From contig NZ_BSFE01000001.1 in NCBI RefSeq assembly GCF_027922185.1, forward strand, positions 124,001 to 188,000: 64,000 bases of DNA, in the 5' to 3' direction. The stretch's first letter is position 1, and each line of letters begins with the position of its first letter. Positions 16,353 to 24,397 of this stretch are shown here, one piece after another. This stretch comes from Maricaulis virginensis. Its GTDB lineage: Bacteria > Pseudomonadota > Alphaproteobacteria > Caulobacterales > Maricaulaceae. The notes under the pieces are model-generated. The model ran no database searches. It was not told where the DNA came from and was given only the letters and a program-made list of their open reading frames with translations. The position numbers were made by a program, and so were the translations under genes.

Positions 16353-17240
16353 ATGGATTCTTTCGAACAACGCCTGAACGAAGCTGCCGACCGGGTGACC
16401 GTGGCGCTGGATGCCCTGCTGCCGCGCGCGGAAGGTCCCGAAGCGCATCTCAACTCGGCCATGCGCTATGCTGCGCTGGGGCCGGGCAAGCGGTTGCGCC
16501 CCTTCCTGGCTGTCGAAGCCGGCCGGCTGGTGAATGCCGATGAGCGCGGCGTCCTGCGCGCAGCCTGCGCGCTGGAATGCATCCACGCCTACTCGCTCAT
16601 CCATGACGATCTGCCGTGCATGGACGATGACGACATGCGCCGGGGGCGGCCGACGGTCCACAAGGCCTATGACGAGGCCACGGCTGTCCTGGCGGGCGAT
16701 GCATTGCAGGCGGCGGCCTTCGAGATCCTCGCACACCCGGACACCCATCAGCGCGGCAGTGTGCGCTCGCGCCTGGTCGAGCGTCTCGCCCGCGCCTCCG
16801 GCCCCTATGGCATGGTGGGCGGCCAGATGATCGACATCCGCGCCGAGACGGAACAGTTCGATATCTCTGTCGTCACCCGAATGCACCGGATGAAAACCGG
16901 CGCGCTGATCAACTATGCCGTCGAGATCGGCACGATCCTGCGCGAGGTGGAAGATCATATCCGCCGGGCGCTGGAAGGATTTGCTCACGACCTCGGACTG
17001 GCCTATCAGATCACGGACGACCTTCTGGATGCGACGGGGGACCAGGCGGAGATGGGCAAGGCGGCCGGCAAGGACGCCGGTCAAGGAAAAGCCACCTTCG
17101 TCACCATTCTGGGGGTGGAAGGCGCGCGAGACCGTTCGCGGCACTTGGCCGCACAGGCCAAGGACCACCTTGAACCCTTCGGCGCGCGAGCAGAAGTTTT
17201 GAGAGAGGCCGTCGACTTCATCCTCGACCGGCGCTCGTGA
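16353..17240 (+). CDS. ispA: Polyprenyl (farnesyl/geranylgeranyl) diphosphate synthase
   Basis: A 295-residue trans-prenyltransferase that condenses isopentenyl diphosphate with allylic diphosphates to give farnesyl (possibly geranylgeranyl) diphosphate. The first aspartate-rich motif is DDLPCMD (Asp85-Asp86...Asp91, the DDx4D bacterial form) and the second DDLLD (222-226). GPGKRLRP binds diphosphate near residue 45, and GGQMIDI and KTGALI are also present. The two residues inserted in the first motif fit short-chain bacterial FPP synthases. It overlaps the frame of dxs by GTGA if dxs starts at 17237. Confidence 0.95.
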   Translation: MDSFEQRLNEAADRVTVALDALLPRAEGPEAHLNSAMRYAALGPGKRLRPFLAVEAGRLVNADERGVLRAACALECIHAYSLIHDDLPCMDDDDMRRGRPTVHKAYDEATAVLAGDALQAAAFEILAHPDTHQRGSVRSRLVERLARASGPYGMVGGQMIDIRAETEQFDISVVTRMHRMKTGALINYAVEIGTILREVEDHIRRALEGFAHDLGLAYQITDDLLDATGDQAEMGKAAGKDAGQGKATFVTILGVEGARDRSRHLAAQAKDHLEPFGARAEVLREAVDFILDRRS

Positions 17241-17254
17241 AAGGCTGGACCCGT

Positions 17255-19180
17255 ATGGCACTCACCACCCCGACCCTCGACCAGGTCCGAGAGCCCTCCG
17301 ACATGCGCAATTTCTCGATCGACCAGCTGCGCAAGCTGGCCGACGAGCTGCGTGCGGAGACGATCGACGCGGTCTCGGTCACGGGCGGGCATCTGGGCGC
17401 CGGTCTGGGTGTGGTCGAGCTGACCACGGCATTGCATCACGTCTTCGATACGCCGCGCGACACACTGATCTGGGATGTCGGGCATCAGTGTTATCCGCAC
17501 AAGATCCTCACCGGCCGGCGTGATCGCATCCGCACCCTGCGCCAGGGCGGCGGGCTGAGCGGTTTCACCAAGCGGGCCGAAAGCGAATACGATCCGTTCG
17601 GCGCCGCGCACGCCTCGACCTCGATCTCCGCGGCGCTGGGCTTTGCCGTGGGCCGCGACCTCAAGCATGAGGACCGCAATGTCATCGCCGTGATCGGCGA
17701 CGGGTCGATGTCGGCCGGCATGGCCTATGAGGCGATGAATAATGCCGGCCATATCGGCGGCCGCCTGATCGTCATCCTCAACGACAACGACATGTCGATC
17801 GCACCGCCGGTCGGTGCGATGAGCCATTATTTTGCGCGGCTGGTCTCCTCGAAGAGCTACCGGAGCCTGCGCAAGCTGGGCAAGGGCGTGGCCAAGGCAC
17901 TGCATGTCGAGGAGGCCGCCCGACGGGCCGAGGAATACATGCGCGGCATGGCCATGGGCGGCACGCTCTTCGAAGAGATGGGTTTTCGCTATGTTGGCCC
18001 GATCGACGGCCATGATCTCGACCAGCTGGTGCCGGTGCTGCGCAATGTCCGTGACGGCGACAATGGCCCCGTGCTGGTTCACGTCGTCACGCAGAAGGGC
18101 AAGGGATATGCGCCCGCCGAAGCGGCCGACGACAAGTATCACGGTGTCGCCAAGTTCAATGTGGTGACCGGCGAGCAGCAGAAGTCGAAGGGCGGTCCGC
18201 CGTCCTACACCAAGGTCTTCGCGCAGCAGCTCATCCGCGAGGCCGAGAAGGACGACAGCGTCGTGGCGATCACCGCGGCCATGCCGGGCGGCACCGGGCT
18301 CGACCTGTTCGGCGAACGCTTCCCCGATCGCATGTTCGATGTCGGCATCGCCGAGCAGCATGCGGTGACCTTTGCGGCCGGTCTTGCGGCCGATGGGATG
18401 AAGCCCTTCGCGGCGATCTATTCCACCTTCCTGCAGCGCGGCTACGACCAGGTCGTCCACGATGTGGCCATCCAGAACCTTCCGGTCCGCTTTGCGATCG
18501 ACCGTGCGGGCCTCGTCGGGGCCGATGGCTGCACGCATGCCGGCTCGTTCGATGTCGGCTATCTCGGGCAATTGCCCGGCATGGTGCTGATGGCCGCGGC
18601 CGACGAGGTGGAGCTGTCGCGCATGGTGGCAACGGCGACGCAGATCGACGACCGCCCGTCCGCCTTCCGCTATCCGCGCGGCAATGGCACGGGTATCGGG
18701 ATGCCGGACGTCATCGAGCCGCTCGAGATCGGCAGGGGCCGGATCGTGCGCGAGGGCTCACGGATCGCCATCCTGTCGCTGGGAACGCGTCTGGGCGAGA
18801 GCCTGAAGGCTGCCGATGCGCTGGCGGCGCAGGGCTTTTCCACCACGGTTGCCGATGCGCGCTTTGCCAAGCCGCTCGACGAGGACCTCATCCTGCGCCT
18901 GGCGCGCGAGCACGAGGTGCTGATCACGGTGGAAGAGGGCGCCCGGGGCGGGTTCGGGGCGTTCGTGCTGCACATGCTGGCCGAGAAGGGCGCGCTGGAC
19001 CGCGGGCTCAAGATCCGCACCATGACCCTGCCGGACGTCTTCCAGGACCAGGACACGCCCTTCAACATGTATGAAGAGGCCGGCCTCAACGCCCGTCACA
19101 TCGCGGCCCGTGCGCTCGAGGCGATGGGCCATGATGAAGCCGCCGCTGAACGCATTGCCGCGGCTCTTGCGGCAAGCTGA
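17255..19180 (+). CDS. dxs: 1-deoxy-D-xylulose-5-phosphate synthase
   Basis: A 641-residue thiamine-diphosphate enzyme joining pyruvate and glyceraldehyde 3-phosphate, the entry step of the methylerythritol phosphate isoprenoid pathway. It shows the ThDP motif (GDGSMSAGMAYEAMNNAG), the transketolase pyrimidine-binding domain (DVGIAEQHAVTFAAGLA) and the C-terminal transketolase domain (ILSLGTRLGESLKAA). Two starts are possible: GTG 17237, which overlaps the ispA stop in a GTGA, and ATG 17255 six codons later with AAAGG upstream; the latter is used. It ends 4 bp before the convergent S41-peptidase gene. Confidence 0.96.
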   Translation: MALTTPTLDQVREPSDMRNFSIDQLRKLADELRAETIDAVSVTGGHLGAGLGVVELTTALHHVFDTPRDTLIWDVGHQCYPHKILTGRRDRIRTLRQGGGLSGFTKRAESEYDPFGAAHASTSISAALGFAVGRDLKHEDRNVIAVIGDGSMSAGMAYEAMNNAGHIGGRLIVILNDNDMSIAPPVGAMSHYFARLVSSKSYRSLRKLGKGVAKALHVEEAARRAEEYMRGMAMGGTLFEEMGFRYVGPIDGHDLDQLVPVLRNVRDGDNGPVLVHVVTQKGKGYAPAEAADDKYHGVAKFNVVTGEQQKSKGGPPSYTKVFAQQLIREAEKDDSVVAITAAMPGGTGLDLFGERFPDRMFDVGIAEQHAVTFAAGLAADGMKPFAAIYSTFLQRGYDQVVHDVAIQNLPVRFAIDRAGLVGADGCTHAGSFDVGYLGQLPGMVLMAAADEVELSRMVATATQIDDRPSAFRYPRGNGTGIGMPDVIEPLEIGRGRIVREGSRIAILSLGTRLGESLKAADALAAQGFSTTVADARFAKPLDEDLILRLAREHEVLITVEEGARGGFGAFVLHMLAEKGALDRGLKIRTMTLPDVFQDQDTPFNMYEEAGLNARHIAARALEAMGHDEAAAERIAAALAAS

Positions 19181-19184
19181 CCGC

Positions 19185-20582
19185 TCAGTCGAGGTGGGTG
19201 AGCGCGTGCTCGGCGAGCGCCTGGACAGCCCGGCCGTGTGACCCGACAGGATCGTCCCCGGCAAACACGTCGAGCGCGACTTCAGGCTCAAGGCCGCGCC
19301 CCTCGTGCACCACGCCTTCGGCGTCGGCGAAGATCTCGTTCGCCAGCTCGACATACCAGCCATTGGGCAGCGGTTTGGCCAGCGGGGTCGAAAAGGCGCC
19401 GCGCGTGGCCGTGCCGGCCTGTGTCACGTTCGGCAATTGCCGCAGCATCATCGTCGTGATCTCGCCGGCGGACACCGTGACATCGCTCGTCAGCACATAG
19501 ACCGGCCCGGTATAGCGCGGCCCGTCATGCGGCTCGATGCGGTAGACCGCATCCGGCTCACCGCTCCAGTCGGTGCGGACCGTATAGCCGGTGAAGGGCG
19601 TGTCGGTGAAACGGCTGGCGATTGCACGCGTGACGGCATCATAGCCGCCGCGATTGTTGGACAGGTCGAGTATGACGGCATCCGCATCGGCAAAGCCGGT
19701 CAGGGCTTCGTCGAGCATTGTGTCGAGGGCTGCGAGCTCGGCGGCGGCCCATTCCGGCGTGCCGGGCGTTTGCGTGTCCGTGAAGCCGCCCATGGTGAAT
19801 ATCTGGATATAGCCGACACGGCCGTCGATCATGCCGGTTATGACGCGGTCATTGCCGATATGGCGTGCGCCCGGATCGAGAACCTCCCCGACGGTCTGGT
19901 CGATCAGGCCGACGAGCCAGGGCGTTTCACCGATACCGCCGGCGATCATGGGCAGGGTGGTCCCCAGCCCGTACTGGGCGCGATGACGCTCGCCGTCGAA
20001 TTCGGCAATCAGCTTGGTGTGACTGTCGCCCAGCGGTTCGATCAGGCTGGCGAGAAGAGCGAAGACGTCCGCATCGCTCATATCGTCGCTCAGCCGGGCC
20101 CGTGCCTCGGCGACCCGGGCCTGCCAGTCGACCCCGCGGCGTTCGAAGAAGGCGTAGTGGCGTTCGAAGATCGAGGTGAAGACATCGAAGGTCGCGCGCC
20201 GGCCCGAGAGGTCCTGTGCGCCACACGTCTCCGGCAGGGCACCCAGCCGTTCGAAAACCGTATTGCCGTCGCTGGGCAGGTATTCGAACTTCGCGCGGTC
20301 TGAGCCCAGCGGCGTGATGTAGCGATACTCCACCTGGCTCATCAGGGTCGGACCGTCTTGCGCGGTCGCGTAGCACCCGGCGGGCGTATCCTGCCAGCGC
20401 GTGATCCCGTCCGCGTCGATCTCCAGGATCCAGCCATATTCGGCGGAGTGCCAGATGCCGCGCGCCGGCTCGATCGTGCCGTTGCTGCCGAAAATTTCAC
20501 GAGGCTGCGCGAACGCGGAGGACTCCCCGCAGGCGGTCAGAATCAGCGCTGCACAGACAGCAAGGCAAGAAGGTCGGGACAT
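19185..20582 (-). CDS. S41-family peptidase, predicted lipoprotein
   Basis: A 465-residue predicted periplasmic lipoprotein protease. The signal peptide ends in the lipobox LTAC with Cys18. After an N-terminal cap, the S41 (tail-specific protease/IRBP-like) core includes DGRVGYIQIFTMGG, AVILDLSNNRGGYDAVT and YVLTSDVTVSAGEITTMML, whose SAGE serine corresponds to the nucleophile of S41 peptidases. No PDZ domain is obvious. ATG 20582 is the first residue of the signal peptide; the much longer upstream frame overlaps tetR and is a shadow. A TGACTGCGGTCA palindrome lies 17-28 bp upstream of the start, identical (reverse-complemented) to one in front of the neighbouring tetR, implying TetR control. 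Confidence 0.85.
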   Translation of the reverse strand: MSRPSCLAVCAALILTACGESSAFAQPREIFGSNGTIEPARGIWHSAEYGWILEIDADGITRWQDTPAGCYATAQDGPTLMSQVEYRYITPLGSDRAKFEYLPSDGNTVFERLGALPETCGAQDLSGRRATFDVFTSIFERHYAFFERRGVDWQARVAEARARLSDDMSDADVFALLASLIEPLGDSHTKLIAEFDGERHRAQYGLGTTLPMIAGGIGETPWLVGLIDQTVGEVLDPGARHIGNDRVITGMIDGRVGYIQIFTMGGFTDTQTPGTPEWAAAELAALDTMLDEALTGFADADAVILDLSNNRGGYDAVTRAIASRFTDTPFTGYTVRTDWSGEPDAVYRIEPHDGPRYTGPVYVLTSDVTVSAGEITTMMLRQLPNVTQAGTATRGAFSTPLAKPLPNGWYVELANEIFADAEGVVHEGRGLEPEVALDVFAGDDPVGSHGRAVQALAEHALTHLD

Positions 20583-20597
20583 GGGGAAGCTCAAAAA

Positions 20598-20611
20598 ATG
20601 ACTGCGGTCAT
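20598..20611. promoter_or_regulatory. Predicted TetR operator upstream of the S41 peptidase gene
   Basis: ATGACTGCGGTCAT is a near-perfect palindrome in the 32-bp gap between the tetR stop and the S41-peptidase start. Its 12-bp core TGACTGCGGTCA is the exact reverse complement of the core at 21255-21266 in front of tetR. Two identical sites flanking one regulator gene are strong in-sequence support for a TetR-family operator. Confidence 0.7.
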
Positions 20612-20614
20612 CTT

Positions 20615-21232
20615 TTAGCGATCCTCTGGCTCCCCGGCAAGGGGCTGATAGCCTGCCAGCGCACACAGGCGCGACAGCCGGCTTTCCACGCGGTCTTCCA
20701 GCCGTCCGTTCTGACCCGAAGTCAGCCATTCGCGAATGGAGCCCGTCACCAGCGTGACAACCAGATCCGCCATGGCGGCGGCGTCGGTCGATGCGGGAAG
20801 CGCGCCGGCATCGCGGGCTGCGGCAATCATCCCCGCAATGTCCCCGGCGACCAGTTGATCGGCCAGGCTCTCGGCCGCCTGGACTGACGGTGTGGCAACC
20901 GCATGCATGTGTTTGGCCTGCCACATCCGGGGGGATGCTGCTGCAAGATCCGAACTGCGCAGGGCCAGTGCGGTCAGGCGCCGGGGCAGGGGCGCGCCGG
21001 TCAGTTCCGGCGGTTCGATGCGGGTCCGCGCGATGACATCTGAATACCATTCGGCGATCAGGTCGGCCTTGCCGGGAAAGTGGTTGAAGAAGGTCCCCTT
21101 GGCCACGCCGGCGGCCGCAACGATCTGGTCGACGCTGACGGCGTCATAGCCATCCCGTTCGATCAGCGTGAGGGCCGCGTCATAGAGGGCTTTGCGAACC
21201 GCCCGCTTTTTGCTTTCTCTCTTGCCGGTCAT
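20615..21232 (-). CDS. TetR/AcrR-family transcriptional regulator
   Basis: A 205-residue repressor-type regulator. The N-terminal helix-turn-helix spans about residues 10-58 (ALYDAALTLIERDGYDAVSVDQIVAAAGVAKGTFFNHFPGKADLI), with the classical TetR recognition-helix pattern GVAKGTFFNHF. The C-terminal ligand domain has no recognisable effector signature. A TGACCGCAGTCA palindrome lies 23 bp upstream of its ATG and the same site recurs in front of the adjacent S41-peptidase gene. That predicts autoregulation plus control of the peptidase, and possibly of divergent tlyA. Confidence 0.9.
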   Translation of the reverse strand: MTGKRESKKRAVRKALYDAALTLIERDGYDAVSVDQIVAAAGVAKGTFFNHFPGKADLIAEWYSDVIARTRIEPPELTGAPLPRRLTALALRSSDLAAASPRMWQAKHMHAVATPSVQAAESLADQLVAGDIAGMIAAARDAGALPASTDAAAMADLVVTLVTGSIREWLTSGQNGRLEDRVESRLSRLCALAGYQPLAGEPEDR

Positions 21233-21253
21233 CGGCGCAGGATGCGCAGTTTG

Positions 21254-21267
21254 GTGACCGCAGTCAC
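21254..21267. promoter_or_regulatory. Predicted TetR operator between tetR and tlyA
   Basis: GTGACCGCAGTCAC lies in the 55-bp divergent gap, 22 bp from the tetR start and 20 bp before the tlyA start. The core TGACCGCAGTCA matches the reverse complement of the core at 20599-20610. A repressor bound here would cover both divergent promoters. Confidence 0.7.
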
Positions 21268-21287
21268 TTATTATCCGCAGGACCTCG

Positions 21288-22010
21288 ATGCGCGCTGACC
21301 GCTACCTCGTCGAACACGGCTATTTCGAAACCCGCGCCCGGGCGCAGGCCGCGATTGCGGCGGGCAAGGTCCGGGCCGATGGCGAACCGGTCGGCAAGCC
21401 GTCGCAGAAAATCGCGCCGGGCGCCCGGATCGAGGCGGAGGAGGCGTTTCCCTGGGTGTCGCGTGCGGCGCTGAAGCTCGTGGCGGCGCTCGACGCTTTC
21501 GATATCGATCCGGCGGGGCGGGTCTGCCTCGATGTCGGGGCCTCGACAGGCGGTTTCACCGAAGTCCTGCTGTCACGCGGCGCGCGGCATGTCTATTCAG
21601 TCGATGTCGGGCGGGATCAGCTGCACGCACGGCTTCAGGCCGATCCGCGCGTGACGTCCCTGGAAGGCATGGATGCGCGGGCGCTGGAGGCGGATTTGTT
21701 CAGCGAACCGCCATCGCTTGTGGTCTGTGACGCCAGCTTTATCTCGCTGCTCAAGGTGATAATGCGGCCGTTGGAACTGGCTGCACCCAGCGCCGAGCTG
21801 ATCGCCCTGATCAAACCCCAGTTCGAGGTCGGCAGGGCGGCCATCGGCAAGGGCGGTCTCGTGAAGAACGAGGCCGATCGCCAGCGCGCCGTTGACACGG
21901 TTTGCGCCGGGCTCGAGGCCGGTTCGGATTTCAGGGTCGGCGCGGTCATCGACAGTCCGGTCGAAGGGGGTGACGGCAACAGGGAATACCTTATGGCCGC
22001 CACCCGCTGA
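21288..22010 (+). CDS. tlyA: TlyA-family rRNA 2'-O-methyltransferase (haemolysin A family)
   Basis: A 240-residue protein with an N-terminal S4 RNA-binding domain (residues 1-60; MRADRYLVEHGYFETRARAQAAIAAGKV) and an FtsJ-like Rossmann methyltransferase domain (CLDVGASTGGFTEVLLSRGA, CDASFISL, LIKPQFEVGR). Mycobacterial TlyA methylates ribose 2'-OH in 16S and 23S rRNA and affects capreomycin sensitivity; 'haemolysin' is a historical label. In many alphaproteobacteria tlyA directly follows dxs; here the S41/tetR pair sits between them. It shares a short divergent promoter region with tetR. Confidence 0.93.
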   Translation: MRADRYLVEHGYFETRARAQAAIAAGKVRADGEPVGKPSQKIAPGARIEAEEAFPWVSRAALKLVAALDAFDIDPAGRVCLDVGASTGGFTEVLLSRGARHVYSVDVGRDQLHARLQADPRVTSLEGMDARALEADLFSEPPSLVVCDASFISLLKVIMRPLELAAPSAELIALIKPQFEVGRAAIGKGGLVKNEADRQRAVDTVCAGLEAGSDFRVGAVIDSPVEGGDGNREYLMAATR

Positions 22011-22049
22011 GACCAGCATGAAAGCTCGAAATGACCGCGATTTAATGGC

Positions 22050-22838
22050 TCAATAGGTGTCGGCCGGACGCCAGATGCCGTCGGCACCCTGACACATCTG
22101 GATCTGGTCGCTCACGGTCCGGCCATAGCTGTCGACGCTCTGGGTCCGGCGCCACTCGCACCGGCCGGTTGCCGACACGGTCGTGTAGGTTGACGAGGCC
22201 GAATAGGTGCGCGCCGGCTCGTTGCGCTGGCCACCCAGAAGCTCGCCCGAGGACCCGTAGCCGCCGTCGTAATAGCGGTCATCGCCATAGCCGGCATTGC
22301 TGTCATAGTAGCGATCATCCTCATAATACGGATCGTCGCCGTAATAGCCGGTATCGCCATAATAGCCGTCCGGCTTTCCCGGATAGCGGTTGTCCGGATA
22401 GCGATTATTGGCCGGATAACGGGTATTGCCGCAGTCCCCGCCGCCGGCGATGCCGGCCCCGATCAGGGCGCCGACACCGGCCCCGGCGATCGTACCGACT
22501 TCCTCGGCATTGCCGCGATCGCGGTGCTCATAGCGGCGGTCGCGCCGGCCGTAATAGCCGCGGCCATGGCGGCGGGCATCGTCCCAGCGGGCGTGGCGGT
22601 CCCAGCGGTCGGGACGGCCATGGCGGTTGTTGTTGCTGTCGTCAGCCAGCTCATTGCCGATCACGGCACCGAGAATGCCGCCGATCAGCGCACCGGCAAC
22701 CTGCCGGTTCTGGCGGCCGGCTTCACAGTCCTGATAGGTCTGGCCCGAACGGGCGCCATAGGACTGGGCTTCGGCGACGGCCGGCAGGGTTGCCGAAAGG
22801 GCCGTCGCGGCGAACAGGGCGGGTGTCAGCAGTTTCAT
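22050..22838 (-). CDS. Exported glycine-zipper protein, Tyr/Asp-rich
   Basis: A 262-residue secreted or envelope protein. The signal peptide is MKLLTPALFAATALSATLPAVAEA. Two glycine-zipper segments (GALIGGILGAVIGNEL near residue 48; GTIAGAGVGALIGAGIAGGG near 117) resemble the Rickettsia 17-kDa antigen/Gly-zipper 2TM family. Between and after them lie Arg/His-rich and then Tyr-Asp-Gly-rich low-complexity stretches. The C-terminus (RCEWRRTQSVDSYGR...MCQGADGIWRP) resembles the tail of surface-antigen-like proteins and has two Cys. ATG 22838 has GGAGG seven bases upstream. It is the first of two adjacent same-strand glycine-zipper genes of related design. Confidence 0.78.
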   Translation of the reverse strand: MKLLTPALFAATALSATLPAVAEAQSYGARSGQTYQDCEAGRQNRQVAGALIGGILGAVIGNELADDSNNNRHGRPDRWDRHARWDDARRHGRGYYGRRDRRYEHRDRGNAEEVGTIAGAGVGALIGAGIAGGGDCGNTRYPANNRYPDNRYPGKPDGYYGDTGYYGDDPYYEDDRYYDSNAGYGDDRYYDGGYGSSGELLGGQRNEPARTYSASSTYTTVSATGRCEWRRTQSVDSYGRTVSDQIQMCQGADGIWRPADTY

Positions 22839-22969
22839 CGTGTGCCTCCATGCGTCGGGAGTGCCTTGTCCCGATGTACAGCTGATCCTAGGCGGCTGGC
22901 GATGAGCCCAGGATGAACGGGCAGATGACAGTTTCGCAATCCCCCGGACAAGGCCCGTCACATGCACAA

Positions 22970-22995
22970 ACGGGGCCGGTGCGAACCGGCCCCGT
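22970..22995 (-). terminator. Intrinsic-type terminator after the Arg/Asp-rich protein gene
   Basis: ACGGGGCCGGT (22970-22980) pairs perfectly with ACCGGCCCCGT (22985-22995) around a 4-nt loop. On the minus strand the stem runs into TTTGTG. It lies 25 bp beyond the stop of the gene ending at 23021. Confidence 0.7.
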
Positions 22996-23020
22996 CCGGT
23001 ATGCGCCCGAAGCGGGAGAT

Positions 23021-24277
23021 CTACTGGCGGTGGGCAACCTGCCAGTCGCCATAGCCGTCGCGGCACATGCGCACACGGTCGTAGTTGTAGGTGCCGTCAG
23101 GCATGTAGATCTCGGCATCGCCCCACCGGCATTCGCGTCCGGCCGTGTAGTAGGTCTCGCGAACGACAATCGTGCCGCGCACCCCGGAATACGGGTTCGC
23201 CCAGTAATAGGGTTCTCCATACTCGAAGGCATAGTTCATGGCGTAGTGGTATTGCGCCCGGTCGCAGTTATCCATGCGGTCGAGACTGCTGCCCAGCGCC
23301 GCACCGAACCCGGCGCCCAGCAGGATGCCGGCGCCGACACTGTCATCGCCCGCAGCCGCACCGCCGACGAGGGCGCCGAGCAGCGCGCCGACGATGGCGC
23401 CATCGCTGCCATTGCGGTCATAGCGGCACAGCCCGTCATAATAGGCAAAGCGGCGGCCCTCATAGCCATGGCTGTAATACTGGCGGTGATAGCGCCAGCG
23501 GTCAGAAGGTCCCCAATGGCCGTAATAGCGGGCGTTGGACCAGCCGCGATTCATGTGATGGACCCAGTGCAGGCGCGCCTGGCGGCGGGCCCGGTCGCGA
23601 TAGAAGTCGCGGCGGCGCTGGGCATACTCCCAGCGGCGGCGGTCGTGATGGGCGCCGGGGCGGCGTCCGCGGTCATTGTCCCAGCGGCGGTCCCGGCGAT
23701 TGTCGTGATAGTCCCGGCGCTGATCGCGGCGATCCCAAGCGGGGTTTCGGCCATGCCGGTCACGGCCGGCATCGCGATGATCCCGGCGCCGGTCCCAGTC
23801 GCGCTGGTCGCGGCGATTATTGTCCCAGCCCCGCCGGTCGCGGCGGTCATTATCCCAGCCGGGATGACGTCCATCGCGATCACGGCCGGCATCGCGACGG
23901 TCCCGGCGATTGTCCCAGTTGCGCTGGTCGCGGTGGTCATCATTCCAGCCCGGATTGCGGCCATCGCGGTTCCGGTCACCGCCCCGGTCCCGGCGGTCAT
24001 GTCCGCCCGGCTGACCGTCGCGCCGGCGATCGCCGCGTCCGGCTCCGGGCGGCGGGTCACGGCGCTCACGACGGGCTTCGCCGTGATCGCGGCCGCGCCG
24101 GTCTCGCGCTTCCCGTCTTTCCCGGTCGGGGCGTGCCTGGCGGCGGTCGGGATCGCCATAGCTGTTGCCGCTTTCCTGCCGCTGGGCGTCCGCAGGCGCG
24201 GCCGCCGCCAGTGTGGCAGGCAAAAGAACGAGGGCGACAAGGGCGGTGCCAAGCAGATGATGCTTGCGTGGTGTCAT
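23021..24277 (-). CDS. Exported Arg/Asp-rich repeat protein with glycine-zipper domain
   Basis: A 418-residue exported protein with three parts. A signal peptide (MTPRKHHLLGTALVALVLLPATLAAAAPADA) leads into a roughly 200-residue highly charged stretch of Arg, Asp, Asn and Trp arranged in imperfect 40-residue repeats (GRNPGWND..., GRHPGWDND..., GRNPAWD...). The C-terminal 170 residues contain a glycine zipper (GAIVGALLGALVGGAAAG and GAGILLGAGFGAALG) and a conserved tail (ECRWGDAEIYMPDGTYNYDRVRMCRDGYGDWQV) similar to that of the neighbouring gene. The function is unknown. ATG 24277 has GGAGG upstream. Codon use in the repeat stays GC-rich like its neighbours, so no foreign origin is implied. 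Confidence 0.8.
   Translation of the reverse strand: MTPRKHHLLGTALVALVLLPATLAAAAPADAQRQESGNSYGDPDRRQARPDRERREARDRRGRDHGEARRERRDPPPGAGRGDRRRDGQPGGHDRRDRGGDRNRDGRNPGWNDDHRDQRNWDNRRDRRDAGRDRDGRHPGWDNDRRDRRGWDNNRRDQRDWDRRRDHRDAGRDRHGRNPAWDRRDQRRDYHDNRRDRRWDNDRGRRPGAHHDRRRWEYAQRRRDFYRDRARRQARLHWVHHMNRGWSNARYYGHWGPSDRWRYHRQYYSHGYEGRRFAYYDGLCRYDRNGSDGAIVGALLGALVGGAAAGDDSVGAGILLGAGFGAALGSSLDRMDNCDRAQYHYAMNYAFEYGEPYYWANPYSGVRGTIVVRETYYTAGRECRWGDAEIYMPDGTYNYDRVRMCRDGYGDWQVAHRQ
23761..24000. repeat. Two tandem imperfect 120-bp repeats inside a coding region
   Basis: CACGGCCGGCATCGCGA occurs at 23761-23777 and again at 23881-23897, and GCGCTGGTCGCGG at 23801-23813 and 23921-23933. Both pairs have exactly 120-bp spacing. 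They encode the 40-residue Arg/Asp/Trp repeats of the surrounding gene. Confidence 0.8.
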
Positions 24278-24397
24278 GGGACACGCCTCCGGGTCTACGC
24301 CGGGACGGACCCGGCCAGGTTGACCGAAGGTTAATCCCGTATGGATGAGCCCAGCATGAACAGGGCCTTCATCTTTCGTCCGAACCCGGAAAATGGT

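Noticed and set aside
20583..21050. N-terminal extension of the S41-peptidase frame into the tetR gene
   Set aside because: A signal peptide with lipobox begins at 20582, and the extension would overlap a well-supported regulator gene.
23761..24000. Regular direct repeats considered as a CRISPR array
   Set aside because: The 120-bp units are long, imperfect and encode in-frame protein repeats; no short conserved repeat alternates with unique spacers and no cas genes are present.
24318..24334. GGTTGACC-GAAGG-TTAA-like motif considered as a CtrA site
   Set aside because: Only one TTAA half-site is present and spacing does not match the TTAA-N7-TTAA consensus.
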